DNA of 33,910 nt from Thermoplasmatales archaeon. GTDB taxonomy: Archaea > Thermoplasmatota > Thermoplasmata > Thermoplasmatales > Thermoplasmataceae. Below, piece by piece: positions 8,480 to 16,422 of the stretch. How positions within the stretch are numbered: position 1 is the first letter of the stretch; each line of letters starts with the position of its first letter. The stretch spans positions 1 through 33,910 of the forward strand of contig JAJSLM010000011.1 of assembly GCA_026127925.1 (NCBI GenBank). The letters run 5' to 3'. A program made the position numbers and the translations under genes. The notes below the pieces were generated by a model, which was given only the letters and a program-made list of their open reading frames with translations, made no database searches and was not told the DNA's origin.

Positions 8480-9349
8480 ATGTCAACTATTCACGATAAA
8501 TCTCACAAGAACTATCTCTTGTTTGACAATCACATGCACCTGCGCTCAAATGGGCGTTTTTTGGGTGCCGTAAATATGTTTATTAAGGCTGGAGGGAATG
8601 CATTTAATCTGGTTAACTTGCCTGAGGATTTAGGGCCTTTATCCAATAGATATGAAGCTATATACGATCAAACAATAAAAATGTCCGAAATCATAAGATC
8701 TGAGATGCCACTGGATGTGGTAGTGACCCTAGGCCCATATCCTTTGGATTACTTTCTTTTTACTGATCACGGAGTGGACCCTATGGAATACATGAAGGCT
8801 GGAATCGATCTTGCTGCAAAGTATATTCTGGAAGGAAAGGCTAATGCTATCGGCGAGATTGGGAGGCCTCACTTTCCGGTATCAGAAAATGTAACGGAAG
8901 TTTCAAACGAGGTCATAATTTATGCCATGTCCATATGCAAAGACTTAAACTGCCCACTAATTCTTCATACGGAGGATCTAAGCCCTGAAGATTATAAACA
9001 ACTTGAGAAGATGGCTCTGGATACGGGTATTAGAATGGATAAGATTGTAAAACATCATGCAGGTCCTCTTGATGTATGTTTAGAAACCAAAATACAGAAA
9101 TCTGTACTTGCCACAAGGACCAATGTAAGAGAAGTTAGCAAATGCAACGGAGGATTTTTACTGGAAACTGATTATGTGGATGATCCAGCTTCAGGGTGGA
9201 AAGTTATTCCTCCGGATTCGGTTCCTAAAAGGGCAGTAATGATGCGAGAAGAAATCAGCGATTGGGAATCACTCTTCGATCACTGTTTCTTTGAGGGGCC
9301 TATCACTTTGTACGGAGAGGATGCATTTGCCAGAAACCTTCATCTTTAA
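8480..9349 (+). CDS. TatD-related TIM-barrel metal-dependent hydrolase (COG1099-like)
   Basis: 289 residues. Likely metal ligands appear in the order of TatD-like amidohydrolases: FDNHMHLR (about residue 15), GEIGRPH (about 122), LILHTED (about 155), IVKHHAG (about 190) and LLETDYVDDP (about 230). The family is widespread in archaea as a predicted hydrolase without a settled substrate; TatD proteins are linked to nuclease activity. The start ATG directly precedes the conserved N-terminus, with an AT-rich box about 25 bases upstream suggesting a leaderless message. It is a single gene converging on ribA. Confidence 0.8.
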   Translation: MSTIHDKSHKNYLLFDNHMHLRSNGRFLGAVNMFIKAGGNAFNLVNLPEDLGPLSNRYEAIYDQTIKMSEIIRSEMPLDVVVTLGPYPLDYFLFTDHGVDPMEYMKAGIDLAAKYILEGKANAIGEIGRPHFPVSENVTEVSNEVIIYAMSICKDLNCPLILHTEDLSPEDYKQLEKMALDTGIRMDKIVKHHAGPLDVCLETKIQKSVLATRTNVREVSKCNGGFLLETDYVDDPASGWKVIPPDSVPKRAVMMREEISDWESLFDHCFFEGPITLYGEDAFARNLHL

Positions 9350-9487
9350 TTCTACATCTTGCTGTGTTAGATTCCAGTTTAGATTCAAATTTAGGCACAG
9401 ATCTCATCAGTTGCTATAATGCTCAAAAGGCTAATTATTTTGGCTCCTTGATGAAATTTTATTTTCAAAAAAAGAAGAATCCAAAGG

Positions 9488-10069
9488 CTATATCTGATGG
9501 CGCATCCTAATTTTCTTTGTTTCTAAGTAGAATTTGTCATAAGGAGTGGGCTTACTTAAAATTGGGATCCTCTCAGAAATAGTAATACCGTTCTTCTCAA
9601 GAAATTCAATCTTGTCCGGATTATTTGTTAAAAGTTTAATCGAGTGTAGCTTGAAGTACTTCAGTACTTCAACGGCAAAGGAATAATCTCTTGTGTCAGC
9701 AGGAAAACCAAGCATCAAATTAGCCTCAACCGTATCGTAACCCATCTCCTGCAAACTATATGCTTTTATCTTGTTAAGGAGTCCTATGCCCCGTCCTTCC
9801 TGCCTCAAATATATTAGCAGACCTTTCGGTTGAGAGCCAAGATAAGAAAGTGAATGAACCAATTGGTCATGGCAATCACACCTTTGAGAACTAAAGACGT
9901 CTCCAGTGAGGCATTCGCTGTGTATCCTAACGGGTATGTCTTGTTGACCCATTATGTCTCCTTTTACAAGGACGGCATTTTCCTTGTCATCTCCGTCCCA
10001 TTTGAAAGCATAAATATCAAATAAACCATAAGCAGTAGGTAACTTTGCTTTTGAATATAGTTCTAACAT
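9488..10069 (-). CDS. ribA: GTP cyclohydrolase II
   Basis: 193 residues, matching a stand-alone RibA. The zinc and GTP site reads [20 protein letters not shown] (three cysteines in the E-C-L-T-G-D...R-C-D-C arrangement), followed by [11 protein letters not shown] and the C-terminal '[10 protein letters not shown]'. It opens GTP to 2,5-diamino-6-ribosylamino-pyrimidinone phosphate, the first step of riboflavin synthesis. Many archaea use the unrelated GTP cyclohydrolase III, so this bacterial-type enzyme is a lineage feature. No fused DHBP synthase domain is present. A TATA-like TTTTTATAGATG about 30 bases upstream suggests a short leader. Confidence 0.95.
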   Translation of the reverse strand: MLELYSKAKLPTAYGLFDIYAFKWDGDDKENAVLVKGDIMGQQDIPVRIHSECLTGDVFSSQRCDCHDQLVHSLSYLGSQPKGLLIYLRQEGRGIGLLNKIKAYSLQEMGYDTVEANLMLGFPADTRDYSFAVEVLKYFKLHSIKLLTNNPDKIEFLEKNGITISERIPILSKPTPYDKFYLETKKIRMRHQI

Positions 10070-10206
10070 TTTTTCTCATTGTAATTCTTACATCTATAAA
10101 AAGATAAATGTCCAGAAACCAGTTAAATTTTCATTTCTAATTCAGGAAAATAAAATATGTCGGTCGTTATTGTATTCAAGTTTCAAAGAGGAGTTCTTTT
10201 AGCTTG

Positions 10207-11400
10207 TTATACCTTTAAACAAAGTATATACTGATTTTTTTGCTTGAATATGTATAGGTTATTTGTCCCTTTAAGCCCTCCCTCGATCTTATTTTTAATC
10301 TCGTAATATTCTTTGTCATCCAGCTCGAACCTGGGAAACACCTTTCCTACATCATTTTCCCTGTATATTTTGAGATCAAACAAGTCGTTTGTAGTTCCAA
10401 GGACAAGATATTGTTCTCCGAAAAATTCAGGGATTCTTTCATTTGACGTAAATAGTACTCTCCTTTTATCGGAAGCCAAAAACGTAACAGGGTAAAGTTC
10501 CTCAATTTTATGCATCAAGCCGGCATAAGAGGCTGAAATGTCCGGTAACAAAACATACTCTTGGAGCTCACCTTCTATTCCCTGAAAATTCATTGGTTCA
10601 CCACGAATACTTCTGCCAGATGGCAGCATTACAGCCGAACTCTTTCCATTTGAGATTTTTCCTGTGTACAGAGTGAGACGATTAAGATTCCCGTCTATCG
10701 ATATATACTCAGTCTCGCCATCTATGGTTATTCTCTCTTTATGTATTTGGGGGGGAAGATCAAAGGCAAAATTTAAAGAATAGTCTCTGAAGATCTTATA
10801 AACGGCTATGGGAGAAGGTATAAGCGTCTGAAGAGAGCGTTCCATTTCGCTCACTGGTCGCGCTGGATCTGAAAAAATTACAGTTCTTTCGTTAACAATC
10901 TTTTCTGGATTTAATTCCAAAGCATCACCCTGAATAAACTTTGTTTCGTTGCCTTCGAACTCCTGTGCATTGAGTTGGCAAAAGCGGTATCTTACAGGGT
11001 CCTTTTCCACCCCAATTGTCTTTATTGTATGTTCTGAGAAAATTAGATCCTGGATGCCTGATCCGGAGCCTAAGTCAAGAACTTCAAATCCATCAAGTCG
11101 CTTCGTCCTATATTCAGCAATAGATTCTGGGGTAGAGTAACTTGCCAGGTACTTATCGACCCATAATCGATTCCAGTTGCGAAATTTCTTTGAAATTGCT
11201 ATTCTTGCGGTGGCTATCTCAAATAATAGATCAAATACGTATGACTGGACTTTTTCGACCTGCTTCAGATAGCTGTAATTATATCCATTCCTTAATGCGT
11301 CTATGTACTTATCAATGATATCGTTAGCTTTTTCTTTCTTTGATTGATCTTTTAATAGCGTATCAAGATAAACAGATAGCTTAGACTTTTTTACTTGCAT
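10207..11400 (-). CDS. Class I SAM-dependent methyltransferase with THUMP-like C-terminal domain
   Basis: 397 residues. After a helical N-terminus, the SAM motif I is VLDLGSGSGIQDLIF (about residue 106), followed by an acidic GVEKD and a post-motif SDPARP (about 176). The last about 80 residues resemble the THUMP-like domain found in a family of putative RNA methyltransferases. The target base is unknown. The DPARP motif in place of DPPY or NPPY argues against a plain N6-adenine or N2-guanine enzyme. ATG start at 11400; monocistronic, divergent from the Lrp gene. Confidence 0.78.
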   Translation of the reverse strand: MQVKKSKLSVYLDTLLKDQSKKEKANDIIDKYIDALRNGYNYSYLKQVEKVQSYVFDLLFEIATARIAISKKFRNWNRLWVDKYLASYSTPESIAEYRTKRLDGFEVLDLGSGSGIQDLIFSEHTIKTIGVEKDPVRYRFCQLNAQEFEGNETKFIQGDALELNPEKIVNERTVIFSDPARPVSEMERSLQTLIPSPIAVYKIFRDYSLNFAFDLPPQIHKERITIDGETEYISIDGNLNRLTLYTGKISNGKSSAVMLPSGRSIRGEPMNFQGIEGELQEYVLLPDISASYAGLMHKIEELYPVTFLASDKRRVLFTSNERIPEFFGEQYLVLGTTNDLFDLKIYRENDVGKVFPRFELDDKEYYEIKNKIEGGLKGTNNLYIFKQKNQYILCLKV

Positions 11401-11703
11401 GATTCTTTAACTTCCTCAAGCTCGTGATGGATTCCTTATTCCAACGGGTTTAATATTCGTTTACTGCATTTACATTATTTAATGCCGGATACATCCATTA
11501 AAGCCAACTTAATGCAACTCATCTCTTGGCCGTATCTTGAAGTGTTGTGTACAAGACTGTAAGGGCAAAGATTTCACGGCATTTTTTATACATATTTATT
11601 GAATTTGCTGCAGTTTTACCACTGAATAATTATTTGTGTGCCTTTTGCCAAGTTAACACTGCAAGTCACGAATCAATTTATACGCTGTTAATATCTACTT
11701 TAA
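11401..11703. other. 303-base divergent intergenic region
   Basis: It lies between the methyltransferase (minus) and the Lrp gene (plus). An ATTTATAC box near 11675-11685 is about 25 bases before the Lrp GTG. I see no RNA gene, and no open frame here has a recognisable product. Confidence 0.5.
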
Positions 11704-12138
11704 GTGAGATCATTTAAGTTGGACAAGCTCGATTATGATATCCTGGATATCATTGAAAAAGATTGCACTATGACATACAATGAAATAGCTAAGAAAACAG
11801 GAAAAAATCTCTGGACAGTAAGAGATAGAATGAACCTGCTAAAACAAAGGGGTATCCTTAAGGGATGCAATGCTAACATTGATTATTCGAAGATCGGACT
11901 TAGTTGCAGGGCAGCAATAAATTTCAACGTGCCCGCAGATAGAATCGATGAGTTTGTAGAATTTGCAAAGAAAGAGAAACGCATAAAGAAACTTATAATC
12001 ACTACAGGCGCGAGACGATTTACTATTCACATAGTGGGTGAAGAATGTGGAGAAGTAAGAAATTATGCAAGGGCGTTGCTTCCTGAATTTGGGATATATG
12101 ATGTAGATTTTGAAGTGATCCTGGACGAAATCCCGTGA
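11704..12138 (+). CDS. Lrp/AsnC family transcriptional regulator
   Basis: 144 residues. An N-terminal winged helix (LDYDILDIIEKDCTMTYNEI ... WTVRDRMNLLKQRGIL) is followed by a RAM/AsnC ligand-binding domain ending in 'YDVDFEVILDEIP'. Members bind DNA as dimers or octamers and sense amino acids or related effectors. The start is GTG at 11704 with a TATA-like ATTTATAC about 25 bases upstream, so the mRNA is probably leaderless. The next genes on the same strand are an AhpD-like protein and a TDT transporter, preceded by a 10-base palindrome that could be its operator. Confidence 0.88.
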   Translation: MRSFKLDKLDYDILDIIEKDCTMTYNEIAKKTGKNLWTVRDRMNLLKQRGILKGCNANIDYSKIGLSCRAAINFNVPADRIDEFVEFAKKEKRIKKLIITTGARRFTIHIVGEECGEVRNYARALLPEFGIYDVDFEVILDEIP

Positions 12139-12211
12139 TTGTATGCTCTGAGTGAGCAAACCGGCACTTATACTATGGCGATTGAACCACAATTTTTGCT
12201 GCGTGTTAATA

Positions 12212-12221
12212 ACTGCGCAGT
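12212..12221. promoter_or_regulatory. Palindrome ACTGCGCAGT upstream of the AhpD-like gene
   Basis: A perfect 10-base palindrome directly before a TAAATTTTT box (12221-12229) and about 40 bases before the GTG at 12260. The position next to a TATA/BRE and just after an Lrp gene fits a regulator site; this is inference. Confidence 0.35.
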
Positions 12222-12259
12222 AAATTTTTGCCAGATATTGTTTAGTAAGGTGGTATTAT

Positions 12260-12991
12260 GTGCCTTTCATGACGGATGAAATGGAAGAAATAGAACGGTT
12301 TGCGAAGTCCACGCTTGGTGGAATGCCAGAGGTTATAAAACTTCTTGGGCGTCACAATGTTGAAATGGCTAAGGAACAATTCAGAGAAAACATGACGATG
12401 TATCTTGGTAGAACGGCTCTTCAAAAAAAGATGCTGGCCCTGACGGCGCTTTCAGTTTCCCTGGTAAATGGTCAGGCAGACTCTGCTATGATACACTTTA
12501 GGCTTGCAAGGAAATTTAATGCAGGAATGCTGGAAATACTTGATTCAATAAAAGTTGCAAAGATGGTACTAATGTCCTCAACTATGTCGGTCATGGACGC
12601 GATAAAGCCGATAGTAATGGAGCGAGGAAAATCATCCACGGGAAGCTCGGAATTAAAGAAAATTCTCAGTCAGCTTCAAACCGAATCTGGGCTAACATCG
12701 CCTCCCCAGAATCTGGTCGCTCTTTCCTCAATCTCATTCGGATTATTTGAGGAGCATCTCAAGGAGAAGGCTGAACTTCTATCGCCTTTTGCGGTTGATC
12801 AGAAGGATATTTTCCTCATGGCGTTTGCTGATAGCGTTTCAATAAGGTATGAGGAATGTGCAAAGACTTACCTGGTTCAGTTTTTCAGAAAAGGCGGAAC
12901 TAAGGAAGAGATGGAAGATGCATTGTATCTTACAAGATTTGTCACAGGTAACAAAGCCTTGACCGCTTCAATGGAGATCCTTAAGTGGTAA
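12260..12991 (+). CDS. Carboxymuconolactone decarboxylase/AhpD-like two-repeat protein
   Basis: 243 residues, all helical, with two similar halves (about 45-110 and 155-240). Each has the pattern 'A....S...H/EE...A...G....EI.DAL...', seen in the AhpD/CMD superfamily. The C-x-x-C thiol pair of AhpD peroxidase reductases is absent (the first half has DSAMIHF, the second RYEECAK), so a redox role is doubtful. GTG at 12260 is preceded by AAGGTGG at suitable spacing; the ATG at 12269 is possible but too far from that site. The TDT transporter starts 37 bases later, so the two are likely one operon. Confidence 0.6.
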   Translation: MPFMTDEMEEIERFAKSTLGGMPEVIKLLGRHNVEMAKEQFRENMTMYLGRTALQKKMLALTALSVSLVNGQADSAMIHFRLARKFNAGMLEILDSIKVAKMVLMSSTMSVMDAIKPIVMERGKSSTGSSELKKILSQLQTESGLTSPPQNLVALSSISFGLFEEHLKEKAELLSPFAVDQKDIFLMAFADSVSIRYEECAKTYLVQFFRKGGTKEEMEDALYLTRFVTGNKALTASMEILKW

Positions 12992-13028
12992 AGGATTTTA
13001 TGCTGCACAATAACAGAGGAAAGATAGA

Positions 13029-14099
13029 ATGAGAAAAAGTATATTGAACCTCTTTGGTTCGGAATGGTTTGGGATGGCGATATCTACGCTTGCGCTTGCT
13101 CAGGTTTACATCCTTGCTTTTGGAGAGACGAAAAGCTTCTGGTACAATTATATTGCAGAAGGCCTTTCTTTATTTGGAATTGCTATATTTATAGTGATCT
13201 TTTCTATCTGGGTATTGCGAGCTTTCGTCCTAAGGGACAGGGTCTTTTCACATTGGAACAATCTTACTAGGCTGAGTTTCACGGCCCTTATACCTATTAT
13301 TGGTTTTGTTGCAAATTATCAGCTCATATACTTTTTTGGGTTGTCAAGCTGGACAGCGAATCTTTCTGCAGTAAATTTCTATGGTGAATATCTCTTTGCA
13401 CTCGTTCTAGGCGTCCTTCTTGGATACAGACTCTATACGAAGGAAATAGATCCGCGTGAGATGAATTATGCCATAGTTATCCCGCCACTTGCAATCGGAA
13501 CAAGCGTCTTCCTGGCAACCCCTCTGATGGGATTCTATGGAGGTTTAGAGGCACAGGCAATGTATTTTCTCGTTTTGATGGGCTTGGGGATATTCTTCTT
13601 CCTGTACATCTTTATCGGATCACTTGCATTAGCTGGACACGTCGCAACGAAGGAACGGGGTACACTCCCAACAACAATGCTGCCTGTGGGAATAGCAAGT
13701 CTCATAATTATTAACTTATTTTCAATTTCTGGATTTCGCGTGATTGATAACATTACACTTTCAATGCCGACCGTTGAACTTCTTTCAGTGCTTCTCTGGG
13801 GATTTGAAGTCTGGAATTTCCTTGTAGTCCTAATACTGATATTCATGAAACCGGCTAAAGGAACACTTAGCGTATGGGCATATGGATTCCCACTGGGGCT
13901 TTTTGCGACATCCACTGTAAGGCTTTTGGGTTTCACAAAGTTTCCAGTGCTGTTATGGGCGTTTGTCGGAATATCGGCTGCACTGAATATATTGTGGGTT
14001 TATGCGTGGATAAATACTGGATTTTTCTTGAAATCTAAAATGCACGAAGAGCGCGTGGAGAAAAAAGCTATTCCGTTAAGCAAGAGCGGGAGCAACTAA
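13029..14099 (+). CDS. TDT-family transporter (TehA/Mae1/SLAC1-like anion or dicarboxylate carrier)
   Basis: 356 residues with about ten membrane segments spread evenly from residue 15 to 335 and a short basic cytoplasmic tail. The N-terminal 'SEWFGMAISTLALAQ' and the general layout match the tellurite-resistance/dicarboxylate transporter family, whose members move malate, sulfite or anions. GAGGAAAGAT lies just before the ATG. It follows the AhpD-like gene by 37 bases. The precise substrate cannot be read from the sequence. Confidence 0.72.
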   Translation: MRKSILNLFGSEWFGMAISTLALAQVYILAFGETKSFWYNYIAEGLSLFGIAIFIVIFSIWVLRAFVLRDRVFSHWNNLTRLSFTALIPIIGFVANYQLIYFFGLSSWTANLSAVNFYGEYLFALVLGVLLGYRLYTKEIDPREMNYAIVIPPLAIGTSVFLATPLMGFYGGLEAQAMYFLVLMGLGIFFFLYIFIGSLALAGHVATKERGTLPTTMLPVGIASLIIINLFSISGFRVIDNITLSMPTVELLSVLLWGFEVWNFLVVLILIFMKPAKGTLSVWAYGFPLGLFATSTVRLLGFTKFPVLLWAFVGISAALNILWVYAWINTGFFLKSKMHEERVEKKAIPLSKSGSN

Positions 14100-14327
14100 A
14101 AGTGAAGTATGCGGGGTAAGAGTAACAGACACAGAACTCGGTGAAAAACTGCATCTGCCGTTTGCTGATAACACACCCTTCCTTTTTCTAAATTGTGTAT
14201 TCCAGTTAACTCTCACCGATTAGGTGAAATGAATATTTTCGAGGATTAATTCTGCACCAAATAAGATCTTTCTATAAATATTCCTTCCAGGATAGAAATT
14301 GAGATCTAGTTAATGAAAGTGATAATG

Positions 14328-14555
14328 TCATATTACAATATGCGTGGTATCATTGATTACCAATGCGGCAATTATGCCTGCTTTTTGTTTTTTATCGCCT
14401 ATTTCTATATCTCTTGAATAGACAACAACATCCCAATAACCCTGATTTAATTTTGCGGATGCAATCCTAGCTGGTCCTTCTATATCCAAATCTTTAAGGT
14501 GCCTTTCAACAATGAGTCTCACATCTTTAACGTCCATCTGGATTTCTTGACCCAT
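14328..14555 (-). CDS. Small uncharacterised protein (75 aa), paralogue of the broken copy at 18938-19149
   Basis: ATG at 14553-14555. The protein begins MGQEIQMDVKDVRLIVERHL, with a helix-then-strands pattern and a C-terminal AALVINDTT segment that recalls PepSY-like small domains; no function is recognised. Most of the gene and its upstream region are duplicated at the other end of the island, where the copy has lost about 40 bases and is dead. In that copy the frame continues beyond DTT into different residues, so the present C-terminus (HIVI) was probably created at a recombination junction. Confidence 0.6.
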   Translation of the reverse strand: MGQEIQMDVKDVRLIVERHLKDLDIEGPARIASAKLNQGYWDVVVYSRDIEIGDKKQKAGIIAALVINDTTHIVI

Positions 14556-14702
14556 GGTATATATGTTATAGTAAGTTTAATAAACATTATTTTGGATTCT
14601 AATCAATAGATTTTCTCTTGAAAATACAATATGAGAGGAAAGTTTAAGCATTGAAAAATATAATTATCTTCAAGATATTATATTTATTGGCCCGACCGGA
14701 TT
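14344..14702. repeat. Left direct repeat of the island (copy A), ending in a tRNA-Val 3' fragment
   Basis: Matches 18975-19297 at roughly 85-90 percent by eye, apart from about 40 bases missing in the other copy. It contains the small gene, its upstream region and, at its right end (14688-14702), TGGCCCGACCGGATT, which is the acceptor and T-arm end of the tRNA-Val gene with mismatches. Past that point the tRNA similarity stops. Confidence 0.85.
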
Positions 14703-14759
14703 TATTCAACATATTGAGAGACTATTGGGTCACTCAGAGTTTCAACTGAAGCGCAAAGG

Positions 14760-14784
14760 TTTATACCTATTATTCTATTATAAA
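14760..14784 (+). promoter_or_regulatory. hicBA promoter with inverted arms
   Basis: TTTATA (14760-14765) and TATAAA (14779-14784) are inverted arms. The first arm is placed as a TATA box about 25 bases before the HicB ATG, implying a leaderless transcript. Symmetric arms here could bind HicB, as other HicB antitoxins repress their own promoters. Confidence 0.4.
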
Positions 14785-14788
14785 AGTA

Positions 14789-14980
14789 ATGCGATTTACA
14801 GTAGTCATGGAGAAGGATGAAGATGGAATATATGTGGTTACAGTTCCAGCTTTGCCTGGGTGCATATCTGACGGGCGCACGGTAGAAGAGGCCATGTCAA
14901 ACATTGACGACATGAATGCAGATGGAGAGGCCATTCCCCACGATATTGATATCATTGGAAACATTGAACTCAATGCCTAA
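14789..14980 (+). CDS. hicB: HicB-family antitoxin, apparently shortened
   Basis: 63 residues. The N-terminus RFTVVMEKDEDGIYVVTVPA and the following LPGCISDGRTVEEAMSNI are the HicB RNase-H-like fold, and the C-terminus DGEAIPHDIDIIGNIELNA is also standard. Between them, the helix normally reading like 'KEAIxLYL' is missing: NI runs directly into DDMNADGE. The frame is kept, so about eight codons seem deleted. Loss of this helix may impair folding or toxin neutralisation. The stop codon overlaps the hicA start by 8 bases, and the antitoxin-first order is common for this pair. Confidence 0.85.
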   Translation: MRFTVVMEKDEDGIYVVTVPALPGCISDGRTVEEAMSNIDDMNADGEAIPHDIDIIGNIELNA

Positions 14981-15194
14981 ACTTCCCTCTATTTCTGGAA
15001 AAGATACCGTGAAAGCTCTCTCTAAAGTTGGATTTAGATTCAGGAGACAGGTTGGAAGTCATATGATACTGAAGAGGGAATCAGATGGAAAGAGGGTGGC
15101 AATTCCAAACCATGATGAATTGCCAAAGGGCACTCTCAGAGCAATAATTAGGCAGTGCGATCTTACTGTAGAGGAATTCATAAAGTTACTGTAA
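14973..15194 (+). CDS. hicA: HicA-family mRNA interferase toxin
   Basis: 73 residues from ATG 14973, which starts the conserved MPKLPSISGKDTVKALSKVG. The catalytic histidine is in RQVGSHMILKR, and the double-stranded-RNA-binding-like fold is complete through 'LRAIIRQCDLTVEEFIKLL'. An upstream in-frame ATG at 14916 lies inside hicB and gives an atypical N-terminus, so 14973 is preferred. HicA cleaves mRNA and is held in check by HicB. Normal length and intact His suggest an active toxin, unlike its altered partner. Confidence 0.9.
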   Translation: MPKLPSISGKDTVKALSKVGFRFRRQVGSHMILKRESDGKRVAIPNHDELPKGTLRAIIRQCDLTVEEFIKLL

Positions 15195-15290
15195 ACTGTA
15201 GTAATCTTATAACTGCAGATATTTTGCAAGGTCCTCATGAATATTTGTGCAAAACTCGGTTTTTAATTTATGAAGGAGGGTAGAAGCAAG

Positions 15291-15692
15291 TCATTCGATT
15301 GGTATCAACAGAAAAAGTTCTTTCTCGCTCCTATAGAATTCAATAATGTACCTTTCAGGATCAACTAAATTATCAGCAGATACTTTATCGATGATTAACG
15401 GTATCTGACCCAGGTTTTTCTTCCAGTCTGCAATTCTTTCTCTGACATATTTTCCTTTTGGTAAATCTACTTCCTGGAGTCCGGGGGCGTTTATATTATC
15501 GCCATCTTCAATTTTAACACACGCTAAATAAGTTAGTTTGTTATTTTCCAGTTTCGATAACCCATAGAACTTTTTCTTCTTTAGTGTGGAGAGATTATTC
15601 TCCAGCAGATCAAACGTCTGTTCAGCAGTTAGAGGACCTTTGAGAGATTTGAGGCACATTAGATTTAGGTTAGAACTAAGTTCGTATTTCAT
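15291..15692 (-). CDS. GyrI-like/effector-binding domain protein
   Basis: 133 residues from the ATG at 15690-15692. The sequence MKYELSSNLNLMCLKSLKGP, a central 'GKYVRERIADWKKNLGQIP' and the final 'DPERYIIEFYRSEKELFLLI' resemble the SHS2-type effector domain of GyrI/BmrR C-termini, which binds small aromatic or cationic compounds. No DNA-binding domain is attached. A TATA box (GATATATAAAAAT on the minus strand) centred near 15720 fits a leaderless start at 15692 better than the in-frame ATG at 15701. It is divergent from an ArsR-like gene, which may supply the DNA-binding half of the response. Confidence 0.6.
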   Translation of the reverse strand: MKYELSSNLNLMCLKSLKGPLTAEQTFDLLENNLSTLKKKKFYGLSKLENNKLTYLACVKIEDGDNINAPGLQEVDLPKGKYVRERIADWKKNLGQIPLIIDKVSADNLVDPERYIIEFYRSEKELFLLIPIE

Positions 15693-15762
15693 GAATATCA
15701 TCTTTGGATTGGATTTTTATATATCACATTTTCCAGCTATTTTGTGAGAATTTTTCACCTTT

Positions 15763-15780
15763 CGGTAATAATTATAACCG
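15763..15780. promoter_or_regulatory. Candidate operator between GyrI-like and ArsR-like genes
   Basis: CGGTAATAATTATAACCG is symmetric at 16 of 18 positions. It lies between the divergent starts and overlaps the AT-rich box about 45 bases before the ArsR-like ATG (15819), where a winged-helix dimer could control both genes. Confidence 0.45.
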
Positions 15781-15818
15781 AAATCGCTATAAGGCATGAG
15801 AAAGAAAAGGTAAACTGC

Positions 15819-16118
15819 ATGAGAGATTACACCAGTGAGGAGAAATTATTTTCAGCTCTTGCATCTTCTGTAAGACTTAAAATTCTGGACTCAATTTCCA
15901 ATGGATTTGCAAATCCTGGAGAGATTGCAGAAAAACTCAACAGGCATCGTTCGTCAATCGAAAAACATTTGAACATCCTGGTTGTTGCAGGAATAATAGA
16001 AAAAGAGCCTTCGCTGAACAAAAAGGGTCAATTATCAGTCAAATACAGGATTAAGGCCGATTTGTCAGAATTGCTTTCATTTGCCAACGGGATTATTAAA
16101 GTACAGAACGGGAACTAA
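15819..16118 (+). CDS. ArsR-like winged-helix regulator
   Basis: 99 residues from ATG 15819, chosen because MRDYTSEEKLFSALASSVRL is the usual ArsR beginning and an AAAAGG sits just upstream; the longer in-frame ATG at 15744 adds unlikely residues. The helix-turn-helix is 'NPGEIAEKLNRHRSSIEKHL', followed by a wing ending in SVKYRIK. No metal-binding cysteines are present (cysteine is absent from this form), so it probably senses something other than metals. Divergent from the GyrI-like gene across a symmetric site. Confidence 0.8.
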   Translation: MRDYTSEEKLFSALASSVRLKILDSISNGFANPGEIAEKLNRHRSSIEKHLNILVVAGIIEKEPSLNKKGQLSVKYRIKADLSELLSFANGIIKVQNGN

Positions 16119-16422
16119 AATCATTTCGTAAGGGAAATGCCCTAAGTTCAATTTCTCCCTAAGATAAACATGGTTCTGGAACGTTGAATTAATTTGAGGA
16201 TGGTGCGGAGATTTAGTGTTGCATATGGTGGAACTAATAATTAACTTGATGTTGACTGTGAGCTTGTTAGCTAAATCGTCAAATCCTCTTTTTACTCATA
16301 AGAAAGCAAGACTCATTTATATCTGTAAATGGGCTCGACCAGACTTTATTATAGGTGTAATCAAGTCCAAGATGGAATGTGTAAACCCAATTGCAATAGT
16401 TACCGCAAAACACCCGTTATAT
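16119..16422. other. 304-base gap holding a third tRNA-Val 3'-end match
   Basis: The region separates the ArsR-like gene from the 3' end of the exporter. Apart from ATGGGCTCGACC at 16329-16340 (see that repeat entry), I find no gene; the open frames are short and give no recognisable protein. Confidence 0.5.
16329..16340. repeat. Third copy of the tRNA-Val 3' end (att-like core)
   Basis: ATGGGCTCGACC is identical to 19281-19292, the acceptor end of the tRNA-Val gene with one flanking base, in the same orientation. The next bases (AGACTT against GGATTC) diverge. A 12-base exact match in a window of this size is unlikely by chance (expected well under 0.01). Confidence 0.55.

Noticed and set aside
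11520-11620. Cysteine-containing open stretch (LKCCVQDCKGKDF) before the Lrp gene
   Set aside because: Very short, no start codon with a ribosome site, and only a chance resemblance to a zinc ribbon.
14100-14220. Plus-strand open frame after the TDT gene (VRVTDTELGEKLHLPFAD)
   Set aside because: No usable start codon in frame, no recognisable family, and it ends at a weak TCACC/GGTGA hairpin.
14916-14972. Longer HicA start within hicB
   Set aside because: The extra residues do not fit the HicA family; ATG 14973 begins at the conserved MPKLP.
15744-15818. Longer ArsR-like N-terminus
   Set aside because: It would run through the candidate operator and promoter and adds residues atypical of the family.
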